NCBI RefSeq assembly: GCF_026410405.1
Contig: NZ_JAPMLN010000016.1
Coordinates: 62,001-126,000, forward strand
Length of the DNA stretch: 64,000 nucleotides
Direction of reading: 5' to 3'
Source: Marinicella gelatinilytica
GTDB taxonomy: Bacteria; Pseudomonadota; Gammaproteobacteria; Xanthomonadales; Marinicellaceae
The position numbers were made by a program, and so were the translations under genes. This document shows positions 37,925 through 47,839 of the stretch, one piece after another (position 1 is the stretch's first letter; the number at the start of each line of letters is the position of its first letter). Under the pieces are notes generated by a model. That model had not been told where the DNA came from. It searched no databases and saw nothing but the letters and a program-made list of their open reading frames with translations.

Positions 37925-40900
37925 TTATTTCCGATATTTCCGTCAAGCGACCGGTTTTTGCTTCGGTTATTTCACTGTTACTCATTGCCTTTGGCCTGGT
38001 GTCGTTTGAACGTTTGTCGTTACGCGAATATCCAGACATTGACCCACCGATTGTCACTGTTGAGGTCGATTACCCCGGGGCACCGGCGAATGTCATTGAA
38101 ACCCGTATTACAGAAATCATTGAAGACCGCATCTCCGGTATTGAAGGCATTGAATACATTGAATCATCTTCTCGCGATGGCCGCTCCCGAGTCACCATAG
38201 AGTTTTCCATCGACCGTGACATTGATTCAGCCGCCAATGATGTCAGAGATCGCATTGCCGGCGTGCGCGATAATTTACCGGAAGAAGCCGACCCACCCGA
38301 AGTGCAGAAAGTTGATTCCAGTGATGATGTGGTTATTTGGCAAAATTTAGCCAGTTCTGAAATGTCCACACCGGAGCTGACCGATTATGCGGAACGGTAT
38401 CTGGTGGATCAATATTCAACTTTAGACGGTGTTGCACGGGTTCGTGTCGGTGGCGGCTTTCGTTACGCCATGCGCGTTTGGCTTGATCGCACTGCCATGA
38501 CCGCACGACAATTAAGTGTCAGCGACATTGAACAAGCCTTACGCACAGAAAACGTAGAATTACCGGCCGGTAGCTTAGAATCCGATCAGCGTGTTTTTAA
38601 GGCACGTGTCGCACGTCAGTTTAACACCGCTGAGGATTTTGCTGGTATGGTGATTGCCGCCGGCGCTGATGGCTCTTTGGTGCGTCTGGGTGATGTCGCC
38701 CGGGTAGAACGCGGACTGCGTGAAGATCGCACCATCTTTCGCGGCAACGGTGACCCCATGGTTGGTATCGGTATTGTTAAGCAATCCAATGCCAACACCA
38801 TCACGGTGGCGCGCGGCGTTAAGGAATTGTCAGAAAAACTCAATGCCAACTTACCAAGCGGCATGACCATTAATCAAAGTTATGATGCCTCAGTTTTCAT
38901 CGAATCCGCGGTTCACGAAGTGTATATCACTCTATTTATCGCCATCACCTTTGTGGTAATAATTATATTCTTATTTTTAGGTAATTGGCGCGCCATGCTG
39001 ATTCCGGCGGTCACTGTACCAGTGTCGGTTACTGCCACTTTTATTGTTATCTATGCACTCGGCTTTTCCATTAACCTACTGACCTTACTGGCCTTAGTGC
39101 TGGCCATTGGTTTGGTGGTGGATGATGCCATTGTGATGCTGGAAAATATTGTCAGGCGGATGCAGGAAAAACACGAAACACCGCTGGTGGCTGCCTACCG
39201 TGGCGCCCGGCAAGTGGGGTTCGCGGTGATTGCCACAACTTTGGTTTTGGTGGCTGTTTTCGTACCCATTACTTTTTTAGAAGGTGATCTTGGGCGTTTA
39301 TTCACTGAATTTTCACTGACCATTGCCGCAGCGGTGGTTTTTTCATCGTTGGTGGCACTGACGCTATCACCGATGTTGGCTTCGGTTTTATTAAAGCCCA
39401 ATCAAAATAAAAACAAGTCACTAAAAGCCATCGATACCGGTATTCGTCGTAGCCGCCGCAAGTATGGCCGCTGGCTGGTCACTTGGATTAGACGCCCCAT
39501 CTACATGATTATTTTGTTTGTGGCCATCGTTGTCGCCACAGTGTGGCTGTATTCTGACACCGCACAGGAATTCACCCCCACAGAAGACCGCGGCTCTTTT
39601 TTCGTGCGAATTTCAGGACCTGAAGGTGCCAGTTACGAGTTCATGTCGGAATACATGAGCGAAATTGAGCGACGTTTACTGCATTACGTGGAAGATGGCC
39701 GCATAGACCGCATGTTGGTGCGCGCACCCTTAGGTTGGGGCAACATCGAATCTTTTAATGGTGGCTTTGTTATCGCCCGCTTAAAAGGCTGGGAAGAGCG
39801 CGATTTTTCTGCCTTTGAGCTAATGGATCAAATTAAAGAAGAATTATCTGACTTACCCGGTGTTCGTGCCTTTCCAATAATGCGTCAAGGTTTGGGTGGT
39901 GGCAGTGGTAAACAAGTGCAATTTGTTCTCGGCGGCTCCAGTTATGAAGAGTTGGCTCAGTGGCGAGATATTTTACTCACCGAAATTGAAAAAAATAACC
40001 CGGGACTTGAAGGTTTGGACAGTGACTATAAAGAAAACCGTCCACAAATTGATTTTAATGTGGATTATGACGCCGCTGCTGATTTAGGGGTTCGCATCAA
40101 TGACATTGGTCGCACTTTACAAACCATGCTATCCGGTCGCAATGTCACCACTTTTATTGATGATGGTGAAGAGTATGATGTTATTTTAGAGGGCGAGCGC
40201 AACCAACAACGCACCTTTAGCGACATCCAAAATATTTATGTCCGCTCACAACGCAGCAGTGAATTGATTCCGCTAAGTAATTTAGTCAGTATTAAAGAGT
40301 ATGGAGCTGCGGACAACCTCAGCCGTTATAACCGTGTTCGTGCCATTACCCTGGAAGCCAGTTTAGCCGAAGGCTATCGCTTAGGTGATGCCCTTGACTA
40401 CCTCAACTCAATGGTTGATCAACATTTGCCTGATTACGCCATCGTTGACTATAAAGGTCAAAGCCGTGACTTTGTTAATTCCGGTAGTTCCATTATGTTT
40501 GTGTTCTTACTGGGGCTGGTGGTGGTGTTTTTGGTTTTGGCGGCACAGTTTGAAAGTTACGTGCACCCCATGGTTATTATGCTGACCGTGCCTCTGGCCA
40601 TCGCCGGTGGTTTATTTGGTTTATGGCTAACCGGTGGGTCTATTAATATTTATTCGCAAATCGGTTTAATTATTCTGGTCGGCCTGGCCACTAAAAATGG
40701 CATCCTTATTGTTGAATTTGCCAATCAAATGCGTGACCAAGGTTACCGTTTTAACCGCGCCATTTTGACCGCTGCTCGGGTGCGATACCGGCCCATCGTC
40801 ATGACCGGTCTCACCACCGTCGCCGGCGCCATTCCCCTGGTGATTGCCTCCGGTGCCGGTGCCGAAACCCGCATTGTCATTGGTACTGTGATTTTATTCG

Positions 40901-41052
40901 GTGTTATCGCCGCCACCTTGTTCACCTTATTTGTGATTCCGGTGGCCTACAGCTTGTTGGCCCGTAAAACCGGCTCGCCAGGCGATGTGACACGCAGATT
41001 AGATGAACAGTCAAAAATCACCCGACAACAACAAAAACAACTGAATCAATAA
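37921..41052 (+). CDS. RND multidrug-type efflux permease (HAE1 family)
   Basis: 1043 residues with the AcrB plan: 12 helices and two large periplasmic loops. 'SVKRPVFASVISLLLIAFG' begins TM1, 'GLVVDDAIVMLENI' in TM4 carries the two proton-relay Asp, and 'GLATKNGILIVEFANQMRDQG' in TM10 the relay Lys. The porter loops ('DVRDRIAGVRDNLPEEADPP', 'IDRDIDSAANDVRDRI') are complete. It exports drugs or amphiphiles from the periplasm or outer leaflet by proton exchange. The nearest type is the MexF/VexF-like branch by style; the true substrate is not shown. Confidence 0.94.
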   Translation: MIISDISVKRPVFASVISLLLIAFGLVSFERLSLREYPDIDPPIVTVEVDYPGAPANVIETRITEIIEDRISGIEGIEYIESSSRDGRSRVTIEFSIDRDIDSAANDVRDRIAGVRDNLPEEADPPEVQKVDSSDDVVIWQNLASSEMSTPELTDYAERYLVDQYSTLDGVARVRVGGGFRYAMRVWLDRTAMTARQLSVSDIEQALRTENVELPAGSLESDQRVFKARVARQFNTAEDFAGMVIAAGADGSLVRLGDVARVERGLREDRTIFRGNGDPMVGIGIVKQSNANTITVARGVKELSEKLNANLPSGMTINQSYDASVFIESAVHEVYITLFIAITFVVIIIFLFLGNWRAMLIPAVTVPVSVTATFIVIYALGFSINLLTLLALVLAIGLVVDDAIVMLENIVRRMQEKHETPLVAAYRGARQVGFAVIATTLVLVAVFVPITFLEGDLGRLFTEFSLTIAAAVVFSSLVALTLSPMLASVLLKPNQNKNKSLKAIDTGIRRSRRKYGRWLVTWIRRPIYMIILFVAIVVATVWLYSDTAQEFTPTEDRGSFFVRISGPEGASYEFMSEYMSEIERRLLHYVEDGRIDRMLVRAPLGWGNIESFNGGFVIARLKGWEERDFSAFELMDQIKEELSDLPGVRAFPIMRQGLGGGSGKQVQFVLGGSSYEELAQWRDILLTEIEKNNPGLEGLDSDYKENRPQIDFNVDYDAAADLGVRINDIGRTLQTMLSGRNVTTFIDDGEEYDVILEGERNQQRTFSDIQNIYVRSQRSSELIPLSNLVSIKEYGAADNLSRYNRVRAITLEASLAEGYRLGDALDYLNSMVDQHLPDYAIVDYKGQSRDFVNSGSSIMFVFLLGLVVVFLVLAAQFESYVHPMVIMLTVPLAIAGGLFGLWLTGGSINIYSQIGLIILVGLATKNGILIVEFANQMRDQGYRFNRAILTAARVRYRPIVMTGLTTVAGAIPLVIASGAGAETRIVIGTVILFGVIAATLFTLFVIPVAYSLLARKTGSPGDVTRRLDEQSKITRQQQKQLNQ

Positions 41053-41085
41053 CAAGTGTAATCACTCACTTCACAGTTTGTTAAT

Positions 41086-41128
41086 CCCATATTGGCTATA
41101 CTATTAGGGTTATTCAAGCCAATATGGG
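41086..41128 (+). promoter_or_regulatory. 12-base inverted repeat covering a ribosome binding site
   Basis: Perfect 12-base inverted repeat (41086-41097 and 41117-41128) with a 19-base loop. The 3' arm contains the TGGGG that serves as ribosome binding site for the ATG at 41136. It may be a terminator for the RND operon (33 bases after its stop, no good T run), an operator, or an RBS-hiding hairpin. Confidence 0.5.
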
Positions 41129-41135
41129 GTTTATC

Positions 41136-42542
41136 ATGAAACGCTTCCTTACAATCATCAGTCTTTTTTTAATCGGCTTTCAATGCCAAACTTTAGCTGC
41201 TGTGCATTTATCCAATGACGGTACCGGCCAGCTTGGGATTGTGCCGTTTTATTCCGTGGTGGACGGTAACGAAACGCATGTGAGGGTCATGAACACCAGT
41301 GATCAATACAAAGCCGTGCGGGTTAATGTCCGCAGCGCTGATACGGCTGCACAATCGCTATACAGTCTAAATATTTATCTGCGGCCACACGATACCTGGC
41401 GTATTGCCTTGCTTCAACGTGATGGATTTATCACCGGCCTTAATACCGACAACACCTGTACTTTAGGTCTCACAGATCCAAGAAAACAGCCCACAGATTG
41501 GTCCAATCATATCTGGGAAACGGGTTTTATTGAAGTCATTGAGATGGGTGAAATTGATCCGGCAACCATGGATTTTTACTCAGATTATCCGGGTGAGGTC
41601 AATTATTGCGGCAGTATTGAACAAGCCTGGTCAAATAACGGTATTTGGTCCAATAATCCGCTGCAAGGTCTTCAACCCGCTACCGGTGGTTTACAAGTTA
41701 CCACTGAGCTAATTAATGTCGCTGCTGGTTTTTCTTTTCATATGCCGGTGACTATGCTGGCCGATTTCTATCCGAGTAATACCACACTTCATACAGCTGC
41801 CGGTTCAGCTGAGCCGAATTTAAGTAGCGGCAGTAAAGACAGCCGGATTTTATATGATGGTGATGTTGTGGAAACCACATGGAATCATGGTTATGAAGCT
41901 GTCAGTGCTTTATTAATGAAACAATCTGTGACCAATGAATTCAGTCTAATAACCGAGGTACGTGGACAAACCGAATGGACCATGACATTTCCAACCTTAG
42001 CGTACCATCTGAGCGATCCTGATTTTTCTGAGAACTTTTATTACCCAAATAATGAAGTTGACTATGCGGCCTTTTCCGTTGAAGGATGGCAAACGCCTTA
42101 TCCCTGTTTGAGTGGTCATACATGCTCGTCAAGCCACGCAACAAAAATTGATTATTTAAAACAGCATACGGCTGTTTATAATTTCATGCGCTACATTAAC
42201 CAAGATGACCCAATGAATTTGAGCCGAACAGATGCAGACAACGTCTATATTTATCATGTTAATTCTGAAAGTTGGCGGTTAAATCCGCAATTAAGAAAAC
42301 AGTCTCAATCAGGCACAGCCCATTTAATATTTACTTCAAATCACCCATATAGTGGTGATTCATCTGTCACAGCACAACTCACAGGTGTCGATACTCATTC
42401 CGGTAAACCGCATGTTTATAAAGGCTTGCCGATGATTGGTTTCGCCGTGCATTTTTCTTATAACGATGCAGTACCCGCTGTTTATAGTAGAAGCCAAGCG
42501 CATAGTGCCAAGCGCCTGATCAATAAAATTGAATCCAATTAA
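41136..42542 (+). CDS. Secreted protein of unknown function
   Basis: 468 residues from the ATG at 41136, with GGGG 7 bases upstream; an in-frame ATG at 41124 would shift the signal peptide. Signal peptide 1-21 ('FLTIISLFLIGFQCQTLAA'). The mature part begins 'VHLSNDGTGQLGIVPFYSVVDGNETHVRVMNTSDQ', a beta-rich segment seen at the start of a group of exported proteins in marine gammaproteobacteria; it has scattered Cys ('NTCTLGL', 'VNYCGS', 'YPCLSGHTCSS') that could form disulfides. No catalytic motif or membrane anchor is visible. I do not recognise the family. Confidence 0.75.
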   Translation: MKRFLTIISLFLIGFQCQTLAAVHLSNDGTGQLGIVPFYSVVDGNETHVRVMNTSDQYKAVRVNVRSADTAAQSLYSLNIYLRPHDTWRIALLQRDGFITGLNTDNTCTLGLTDPRKQPTDWSNHIWETGFIEVIEMGEIDPATMDFYSDYPGEVNYCGSIEQAWSNNGIWSNNPLQGLQPATGGLQVTTELINVAAGFSFHMPVTMLADFYPSNTTLHTAAGSAEPNLSSGSKDSRILYDGDVVETTWNHGYEAVSALLMKQSVTNEFSLITEVRGQTEWTMTFPTLAYHLSDPDFSENFYYPNNEVDYAAFSVEGWQTPYPCLSGHTCSSSHATKIDYLKQHTAVYNFMRYINQDDPMNLSRTDADNVYIYHVNSESWRLNPQLRKQSQSGTAHLIFTSNHPYSGDSSVTAQLTGVDTHSGKPHVYKGLPMIGFAVHFSYNDAVPAVYSRSQAHSAKRLINKIESN

Positions 42543-43849
42543 TTACGTGCCACAAAATCCAAAACGGTGGCATTAATACAATATCGGGGTTGGCCGTTTG
42601 GGCCATCATCGAACACATGGCCCAAATGGATGCCACTGGTTTTAGCAATGACTTCAGTGCGAACCATACCCAGGCTGTGATCTGGCTTTTCGATTACCGA
42701 ATCTTCAACCGGTTTGGTGAAAGACAACCAGCCGGTTCCGGAATCAAAGCGATGGTCGGTATCGAATAAAGGCTCACCACTGAGTTTATCGGTAAATACA
42801 CCCGGCGGCGTGTCTTTAAATAAATCATATTGCTTGCAAAACCGGTTATCGGTCCCTTCAGCAAAGGCGACTTTATAGGCTTCACTGTCACCAAGCTTAA
42901 AAGCCCCTAAGGCTTTATAAAATTCTTTGGCAGACATATAGCCTTGTTTGGCAAAGGTTTCTTGACCATCTTCTAAGAAGTAAATCGTGGGTGTGGCCCA
43001 GGTGGGTGTTTCAATATCGAGGTCTTTTAATTGTTTGGCGGTGCGGTACACCAGAGGGATATCGCCCTGATAGTTTTCACTGACATCCTTGCGGAATTTT
43101 TCACAATAAGGGCAGTAGCCATCAGCTTCTAATACCATTATGGCTTTGCCTGTCAGCAGTGCATCGTTATCAACCTGCGTGACAGCTTTTTTTTGACCCG
43201 GAGAATCACGAAAAGTGACACCGGTTGAATGATCCGGACAATAACCATTGGGGTTTTTCGCGATATAATCCTGGTGATATTCTTCTGCCGGATAAAACGT
43301 GTCCAGGGGTTTAATGATGGTTTGAATCCGGCCATAGCCCGCAGCGGTGAGCTGTTTTTGGTATTCATCGCGCAGGTTTTTGGCTAATTTTAATTGTTCT
43401 TCATCCGTGGTCAACAAGATAGATCGGTATTGCGTACCGATATCATTACCCTGACGGTTTTTTTGGGTTGGGTCATGTAGCTCAAAAAAATGTTTGATTA
43501 AATCGTCGCTGGATAATTGATTGCGGTTATAGCTGACTTTGACCACTTCGGCAAAATTATTGTCATTAAATCGGTTTTGTGCCTGGGTGATGGCCCGGTA
43601 AGTCGGTGCAACGCCCTGGCCGTCGGCATAACCGGACACCGCATCAATGACACCGTCTAAACTTTCATAGAATTTTTCCGCACCCCAAAAACAACCTGAA
43701 CCCAGTACCAGGGTATTGACGTGACTGGTAGCTGCTTCCGGTGTGGTGATTTTTTTATTTGTTATCTTTTTGTCAACATCCGCACAGGCCAATAGGCTGG
43801 TCAGCATTAACAGAACTGTTGATATTTTTAGATAATTTTGATTGCTCAT
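42539..43849 (-). CDS. Lipoprotein methionine sulfoxide reductase: MsrA-thioredoxin-MsrB fusion
   Basis: 436 residues from the ATG at 43849; the frame opens further, but this start gives a lipoprotein signal with lipobox LLAC (Cys22). MsrA domain (about 45-210): catalytic Cys53 in GSGCFWG, 'EYHQDYIAKNP' and Cys204. A thioredoxin-like domain (about 225-320) with CPYC (Cys246, Cys249) and cis-Pro 'WATPTIYF'. MsrB domain (about 335-436): 'SGEPLF', 'FDSGTGWLSF', 'HLGHVFDDGP' and catalytic Cys424 in RYCINA. The zinc-binding CxxC pairs are missing, as in the zinc-free MsrB subgroup. It would repair both epimers of oxidised methionine in envelope proteins. Neisseria PilB has the order Trx-MsrA-MsrB; here Trx is in the middle. 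The 3' end overlaps the upstream convergent gene by 4 bases. Confidence 0.9.
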   Translation of the reverse strand: MSNQNYLKISTVLLMLTSLLACADVDKKITNKKITTPEAATSHVNTLVLGSGCFWGAEKFYESLDGVIDAVSGYADGQGVAPTYRAITQAQNRFNDNNFAEVVKVSYNRNQLSSDDLIKHFFELHDPTQKNRQGNDIGTQYRSILLTTDEEQLKLAKNLRDEYQKQLTAAGYGRIQTIIKPLDTFYPAEEYHQDYIAKNPNGYCPDHSTGVTFRDSPGQKKAVTQVDNDALLTGKAIMVLEADGYCPYCEKFRKDVSENYQGDIPLVYRTAKQLKDLDIETPTWATPTIYFLEDGQETFAKQGYMSAKEFYKALGAFKLGDSEAYKVAFAEGTDNRFCKQYDLFKDTPPGVFTDKLSGEPLFDTDHRFDSGTGWLSFTKPVEDSVIEKPDHSLGMVRTEVIAKTSGIHLGHVFDDGPNGQPRYCINATVLDFVARN

Positions 43850-44034
43850 AATTATGCTCAATTTCAATAAGTCATAATTATAGACAACTGTACGTGAAAA
43901 ATCTGTTTGGAACAAATATGACAATAGATGTCCTTATCCATTGACCAACGGGTTGGCATGAAATTATTGTCAGGAACAAAACTTCACGTTGCTCGTAGAG
44001 TGAGGCGCAGGGATCCGTCGAATAAAATATGTTC

Positions 44035-44064
44035 AAAAAAGCCGCCCCTTTTCAAAGACGGCTT
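44035..44064 (-). terminator. Rho-independent terminator of the M14 peptidase gene
   Basis: Minus strand: 8-base stem with one G-U pair (44057-44064 with 44039-44046), 10-base loop, then a T run (complement of 44035-44040). It lies 11 bases after the peptidase stop. Confidence 0.85.
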
Positions 44065-44074
44065 GCACAAAAGA

Positions 44075-46588
44075 CTATTTATTGAGCTTGGTCTCGCGTA
44101 CTAAATCAGCTAAATAGATGGCATTAATTAACCAACGCTGGGTGCCATACCAGAAACCACGAAAGTTGGGGTTAAAGCCAAATTGAATAACACTGCCACG
44201 TCCCAGTCTATCCGCGGTAATTAACGGTTTTTCAGTGAGTTTTTCCTGCCAATAATCAGACACATAACCGGCAGCTTCCACTTCTTTTGCAAGGCGCAAA
44301 GGTGTGGCATAAGGATTTTCAGATTCACTTAACACCACATCGCCTTTTAGCAGAGGATATTGGGTTTCATTCAAGGTACCAAAAGCCAAAGGATGGCTTA
44401 AATCTGCTTTGGCAGTGACAATGGCGCCACCCAAGATGCGTTTAGCTTGATCGGCTTCAAAATCAGCGTAATGCTTAGATTCAGCAACTGTGTCTTTTTT
44501 ATCTACTTTGCTGTCTTCGTTGGTTTTTTCCGATTCTGATTTGGCTTGCAGGTTTTTATCCGCCCAAACAGCACCTCGTTGTAAACCAATCAAATGACCG
44601 CCGGCTTGTACCCACTTTTGAATCGATTGGCTGTGCTGCTCGCTAAAATCTTGGTTGTATCGGCCATCCGGCATTATGATGTGGGTGTAACGGTGTAACG
44701 GTACACGGCTGAGTTGATTTATGCGGACTTTGGTCAGTGGTAAATGCACCTGGGTATCGAATAAATGCCACAAGCTGCCGGCCTGATAAGCATTAACGCC
44801 TTGACCCACCACCATCAATACTTTCGGTGCTTTCACTTGCTGCACCTGAGGCGAACCGACATCAATGCCGCTGTCAGCCTGAAAAGTGCGTAAAGCATGC
44901 CACTCAACAGCAAACAAATCACTGACTGCACTTAACATGGAAAATAAATCATCTTCTGATTGGTCTTTAACGGTCAGAATAAAACTACCTGCCGGTAATT
45001 TTTTACCATCAACATGTAGGGGTTTCGCACTGATAAAGAGTTCTTGTTGTTGCGATAGCAAATAGTTTAACGCCGCAGGTGCATTGGCATTATCCCAATT
45101 AAAAGCAAAGGCCACCGCATCTTTTTTATAGCCGTTTTGGCTTTTCGGTACCTCAAACTGATCATTGCTGTCTATACTGCCGGAAACCGGTGCCCAAGGT
45201 AAGCCCCAGGCCATCGGCAAATTCCAGGCCGAGACATCATAAAAGGTATTATTTTCAAAGCGCTTATCGGTGGCAAATAAGGCTTGCACCAAGGTTGTTT
45301 GCGGCTGATCTAAACTGATATAAACCGCCTGATCCTTAATAAAACGCTGGTTATCAATGGTTTTATTGGCTGCCAGATTACGGACTTCAATGTCATGGCG
45401 GTCGAGGAAATCCAGTAATTGCAATCGTCGTTGCGGTTGTTTTGAAACATCCACCACAAAGCCTTTCATAGTAAGCTTAGCAGCGGCTTCGCGGGCTTTC
45501 TGGCTGAACTCACGTTGGTGACTGATAAAATCATCGCGTAAGGCATTGGCGCCCACTAAGCTCGTGACTGCTGTGGTAAATTGGTTGCGAATACCATCAG
45601 CTAAACTACGTTCTCCGTTACGGGTTTCAATGACGCCGCCTTCGGCACGCGCTTGTTCAAATAAAATACCGACACTGCCTTGAATATCCGGATAGGTCGA
45701 GCCTTTACCGGGATAAAAATCATCGAAACTTTCGCGGCTATAATAACTTTGTCCGAGTTTATCCAGGCCTTTGGCGTGGTAATCCGCCAGTTTTTCGGTC
45801 AAGGTGACATTGTTGCTGACAATTAATGGGTTTTTGCGATCCGGTACACCCGGCTGAAAGAAGAAACTGGCGGCCGACCCCATTTCATGGTGATCGGTGA
45901 TTAAATGCGGTTGCCATTTCTGGTATTGAGTGATGCGGCCTTGTGATTCGGGCTGGGTTAATAACAGCCAATCACGGTTTAAATCAAACCAATAGTGGTT
46001 GGTGCGACCACTGGGCCATTGCTCATTGTGTGACATGTCATAAGGGTCGGTAACTGTGGCTTTAGATCGAAAACTGTTGGCAAAGGTGGCAAACCGATCA
46101 AAACCATCAGGATTAATGGTCGGGTCAATTAAAATAACGGTCTTATTAAGGCTGTCACGAATCGCCTGGTTATTGGTTGACAGCACATACCATGCATACA
46201 AAACTGAGGCATTACCACCACTGGGCTCATTGCCATGAACACTGAAACCCTGCCAGACTTTCAGCAAATCTTTACGCTGAGGCAAATCTTCAAACTGTTG
46301 CATATTTTCAGCACTGCTGATAACCAACAACACCAGGCGTCGGCCTTCATGACTTTGACCATATTCAATCAATTTGGCTTCCGGCGAACTGGCAGCTAAC
46401 ATCCCCATATAACGCACGACTTGGTCATGACGCAGGTGTTCGTCACCTAAATCCTGATTAAGAAAACCACTCGGAGAGGGAATACTGGCGTTAAAACGTT
46501 CACCTTCAGGTAAGTAATAATCGATGGGCTTGGCCCATAGTGAGCCGGCCAACATCAGGCAGATGACGGCAATTATTTTATGAAGCAT
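44075..46588 (-). CDS. Secreted M14-family zinc carboxypeptidase
   Basis: 837 residues. Signal peptide 1-19. M14 domain (about 45-350): His118 and Glu121 in HGNEPSGG (zinc ligands), 'DPTINPDGFDRF', 'HYWFDLNRDW', His233/His234 in 'ITDHHEMG' (third ligand) and catalytic Glu311 in 'GSVGILFEQARAEG'. The remaining 480 residues include a type 1 glutamine-amidotransferase-like fold region ('VLMVVGQGVNAYQAGSLWHL') without a clear nucleophile and an acidic, Lys-rich insert ('SESEKTNEDSKVDKKD'). It is expected to trim peptides outside the cytoplasm. Length and layout fit the large M14 proteins of marine gammaproteobacteria and Bacteroidetes. cca ends 12 bases upstream, so it may share that transcript. 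Confidence 0.9.
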   Translation of the reverse strand: MLHKIIAVICLMLAGSLWAKPIDYYLPEGERFNASIPSPSGFLNQDLGDEHLRHDQVVRYMGMLAASSPEAKLIEYGQSHEGRRLVLLVISSAENMQQFEDLPQRKDLLKVWQGFSVHGNEPSGGNASVLYAWYVLSTNNQAIRDSLNKTVILIDPTINPDGFDRFATFANSFRSKATVTDPYDMSHNEQWPSGRTNHYWFDLNRDWLLLTQPESQGRITQYQKWQPHLITDHHEMGSAASFFFQPGVPDRKNPLIVSNNVTLTEKLADYHAKGLDKLGQSYYSRESFDDFYPGKGSTYPDIQGSVGILFEQARAEGGVIETRNGERSLADGIRNQFTTAVTSLVGANALRDDFISHQREFSQKAREAAAKLTMKGFVVDVSKQPQRRLQLLDFLDRHDIEVRNLAANKTIDNQRFIKDQAVYISLDQPQTTLVQALFATDKRFENNTFYDVSAWNLPMAWGLPWAPVSGSIDSNDQFEVPKSQNGYKKDAVAFAFNWDNANAPAALNYLLSQQQELFISAKPLHVDGKKLPAGSFILTVKDQSEDDLFSMLSAVSDLFAVEWHALRTFQADSGIDVGSPQVQQVKAPKVLMVVGQGVNAYQAGSLWHLFDTQVHLPLTKVRINQLSRVPLHRYTHIIMPDGRYNQDFSEQHSQSIQKWVQAGGHLIGLQRGAVWADKNLQAKSESEKTNEDSKVDKKDTVAESKHYADFEADQAKRILGGAIVTAKADLSHPLAFGTLNETQYPLLKGDVVLSESENPYATPLRLAKEVEAAGYVSDYWQEKLTEKPLITADRLGRGSVIQFGFNPNFRGFWYGTQRWLINAIYLADLVRETKLNK

Positions 46589-46600
46589 ATGTTTGGTGTC

Positions 46601-47839
46601 CTATGTTGAGTCTGTTTGACACAATTCTATGGCACGGATGCGGTTTTGTCTAATTTGCTGGCCTAATTTCTCGCCTTCATAGCCTGCCTCGATTAGCGGT
46701 TTAATATCCACTGCCTGGGCGGCTTTAAAATAGCGACGTACGATGTCAGCCTGTGGATAATCCTGAAACTCATCGCCCCAGCGGCCGGTGGCATCGGCCT
46801 GGCAGGCTTGTACAAACTGTTCCACCCGTTCGGGTCGCCGATAAGCATCTAAATCCTGAAATAATTTATCCACGGTTTTGGCTCGTAACACTTCAATGGT
46901 GTGACATTTTAAATGTAAGCGACACACCAATTCTGCCAATTGCTGATAGTTTTTTGGTACTTTTAAACGCCGGCTTACCGCTCGCACTAAAGGCACTCCG
47001 GTGGCTTCATGACCTCGATGACTTGGCAATACATGCGCCGGGGTAATGCCTTTGCCCAAATCATGCACCATCACCGCATAAGCCACTTCGTTACTTAAAT
47101 GCTTGGCATTATCTATTGCCAACATGGCATGCACGCCGGTATCGATTTCCGGGTGCCATTGACGGGTTTGCGGTATCCCGAAATAAGCATCAATTTCCGG
47201 TAACAATTGTTTTAAAGCACCGCATTCACGCAAGGTCCAGAAAAATGCCGAGGGCGTTGGTTCATTCAGGCTTTTTTTAATTTCTTGCCAGATACGTTCA
47301 GCCGGTAATTCTTGTAGTTCATTGTCGGCCACCAATTGTTGCATCATGACGATTGTTTCCGGATGCACGGTAAAGCCTAAATGCGCAAAGCGGGCCATAA
47401 ACCGCGCCACCCGCAGTACCCGTAACGGGTCTTCAGCAAAAGCCGGCGACACATGGCGCAAAACCTTGTTTTTTATGTCTTGCTGCCCACCCCAGGGGTC
47501 GATCAACTCATCAGTGGATTCATCCACAGCCATGGCATTAATGGTTAAATCACGACGCTGTAAATCTTCTTTCAAGGTGACTTCAGCTGAGGCATCCACG
47601 GTAAAACCATGGTAGCCGCGACCGGATTTTCGTTCCGTACGTGCCAGGGCATATTCGTGTTTGGTTTTGGGATGTAAAAATACCGGAAAATCATCACCCA
47701 CCGGCAAGAAACCACGTTGCTGCATCTCCTCAACCGTACTGCCCACCACCACATAATCTTTATCTTTCACCGCAATATTTAACAGACGATCACGTACTGC
47801 ACCACCGACTAAATAAACACGCAAACCAGTTAATGGCAT
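46601..47839 (-). CDS. cca: Multifunctional CCA tRNA nucleotidyltransferase
   Basis: 412 residues, the length of E. coli Cca. Class II nucleotidyltransferase core: GGAVRD at 12-17, the metal pair Asp26/Asp28 in 'VKDKDYVVVG', 'RRDLTINAMAVD' and 'EDPLRVLRVARFMARF'. A C-terminal HD domain ('VMVHDLGKG', 'SHRGHEATGVPLV') gives 2',3'-cyclic phosphodiesterase and phosphatase activity in homologues. It builds or repairs the tRNA 3' CCA end. Its start overlaps the slt stop by 10 bases. Confidence 0.95.
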   Translation of the reverse strand: MPLTGLRVYLVGGAVRDRLLNIAVKDKDYVVVGSTVEEMQQRGFLPVGDDFPVFLHPKTKHEYALARTERKSGRGYHGFTVDASAEVTLKEDLQRRDLTINAMAVDESTDELIDPWGGQQDIKNKVLRHVSPAFAEDPLRVLRVARFMARFAHLGFTVHPETIVMMQQLVADNELQELPAERIWQEIKKSLNEPTPSAFFWTLRECGALKQLLPEIDAYFGIPQTRQWHPEIDTGVHAMLAIDNAKHLSNEVAYAVMVHDLGKGITPAHVLPSHRGHEATGVPLVRAVSRRLKVPKNYQQLAELVCRLHLKCHTIEVLRAKTVDKLFQDLDAYRRPERVEQFVQACQADATGRWGDEFQDYPQADIVRRYFKAAQAVDIKPLIEAGYEGEKLGQQIRQNRIRAIELCQTDST

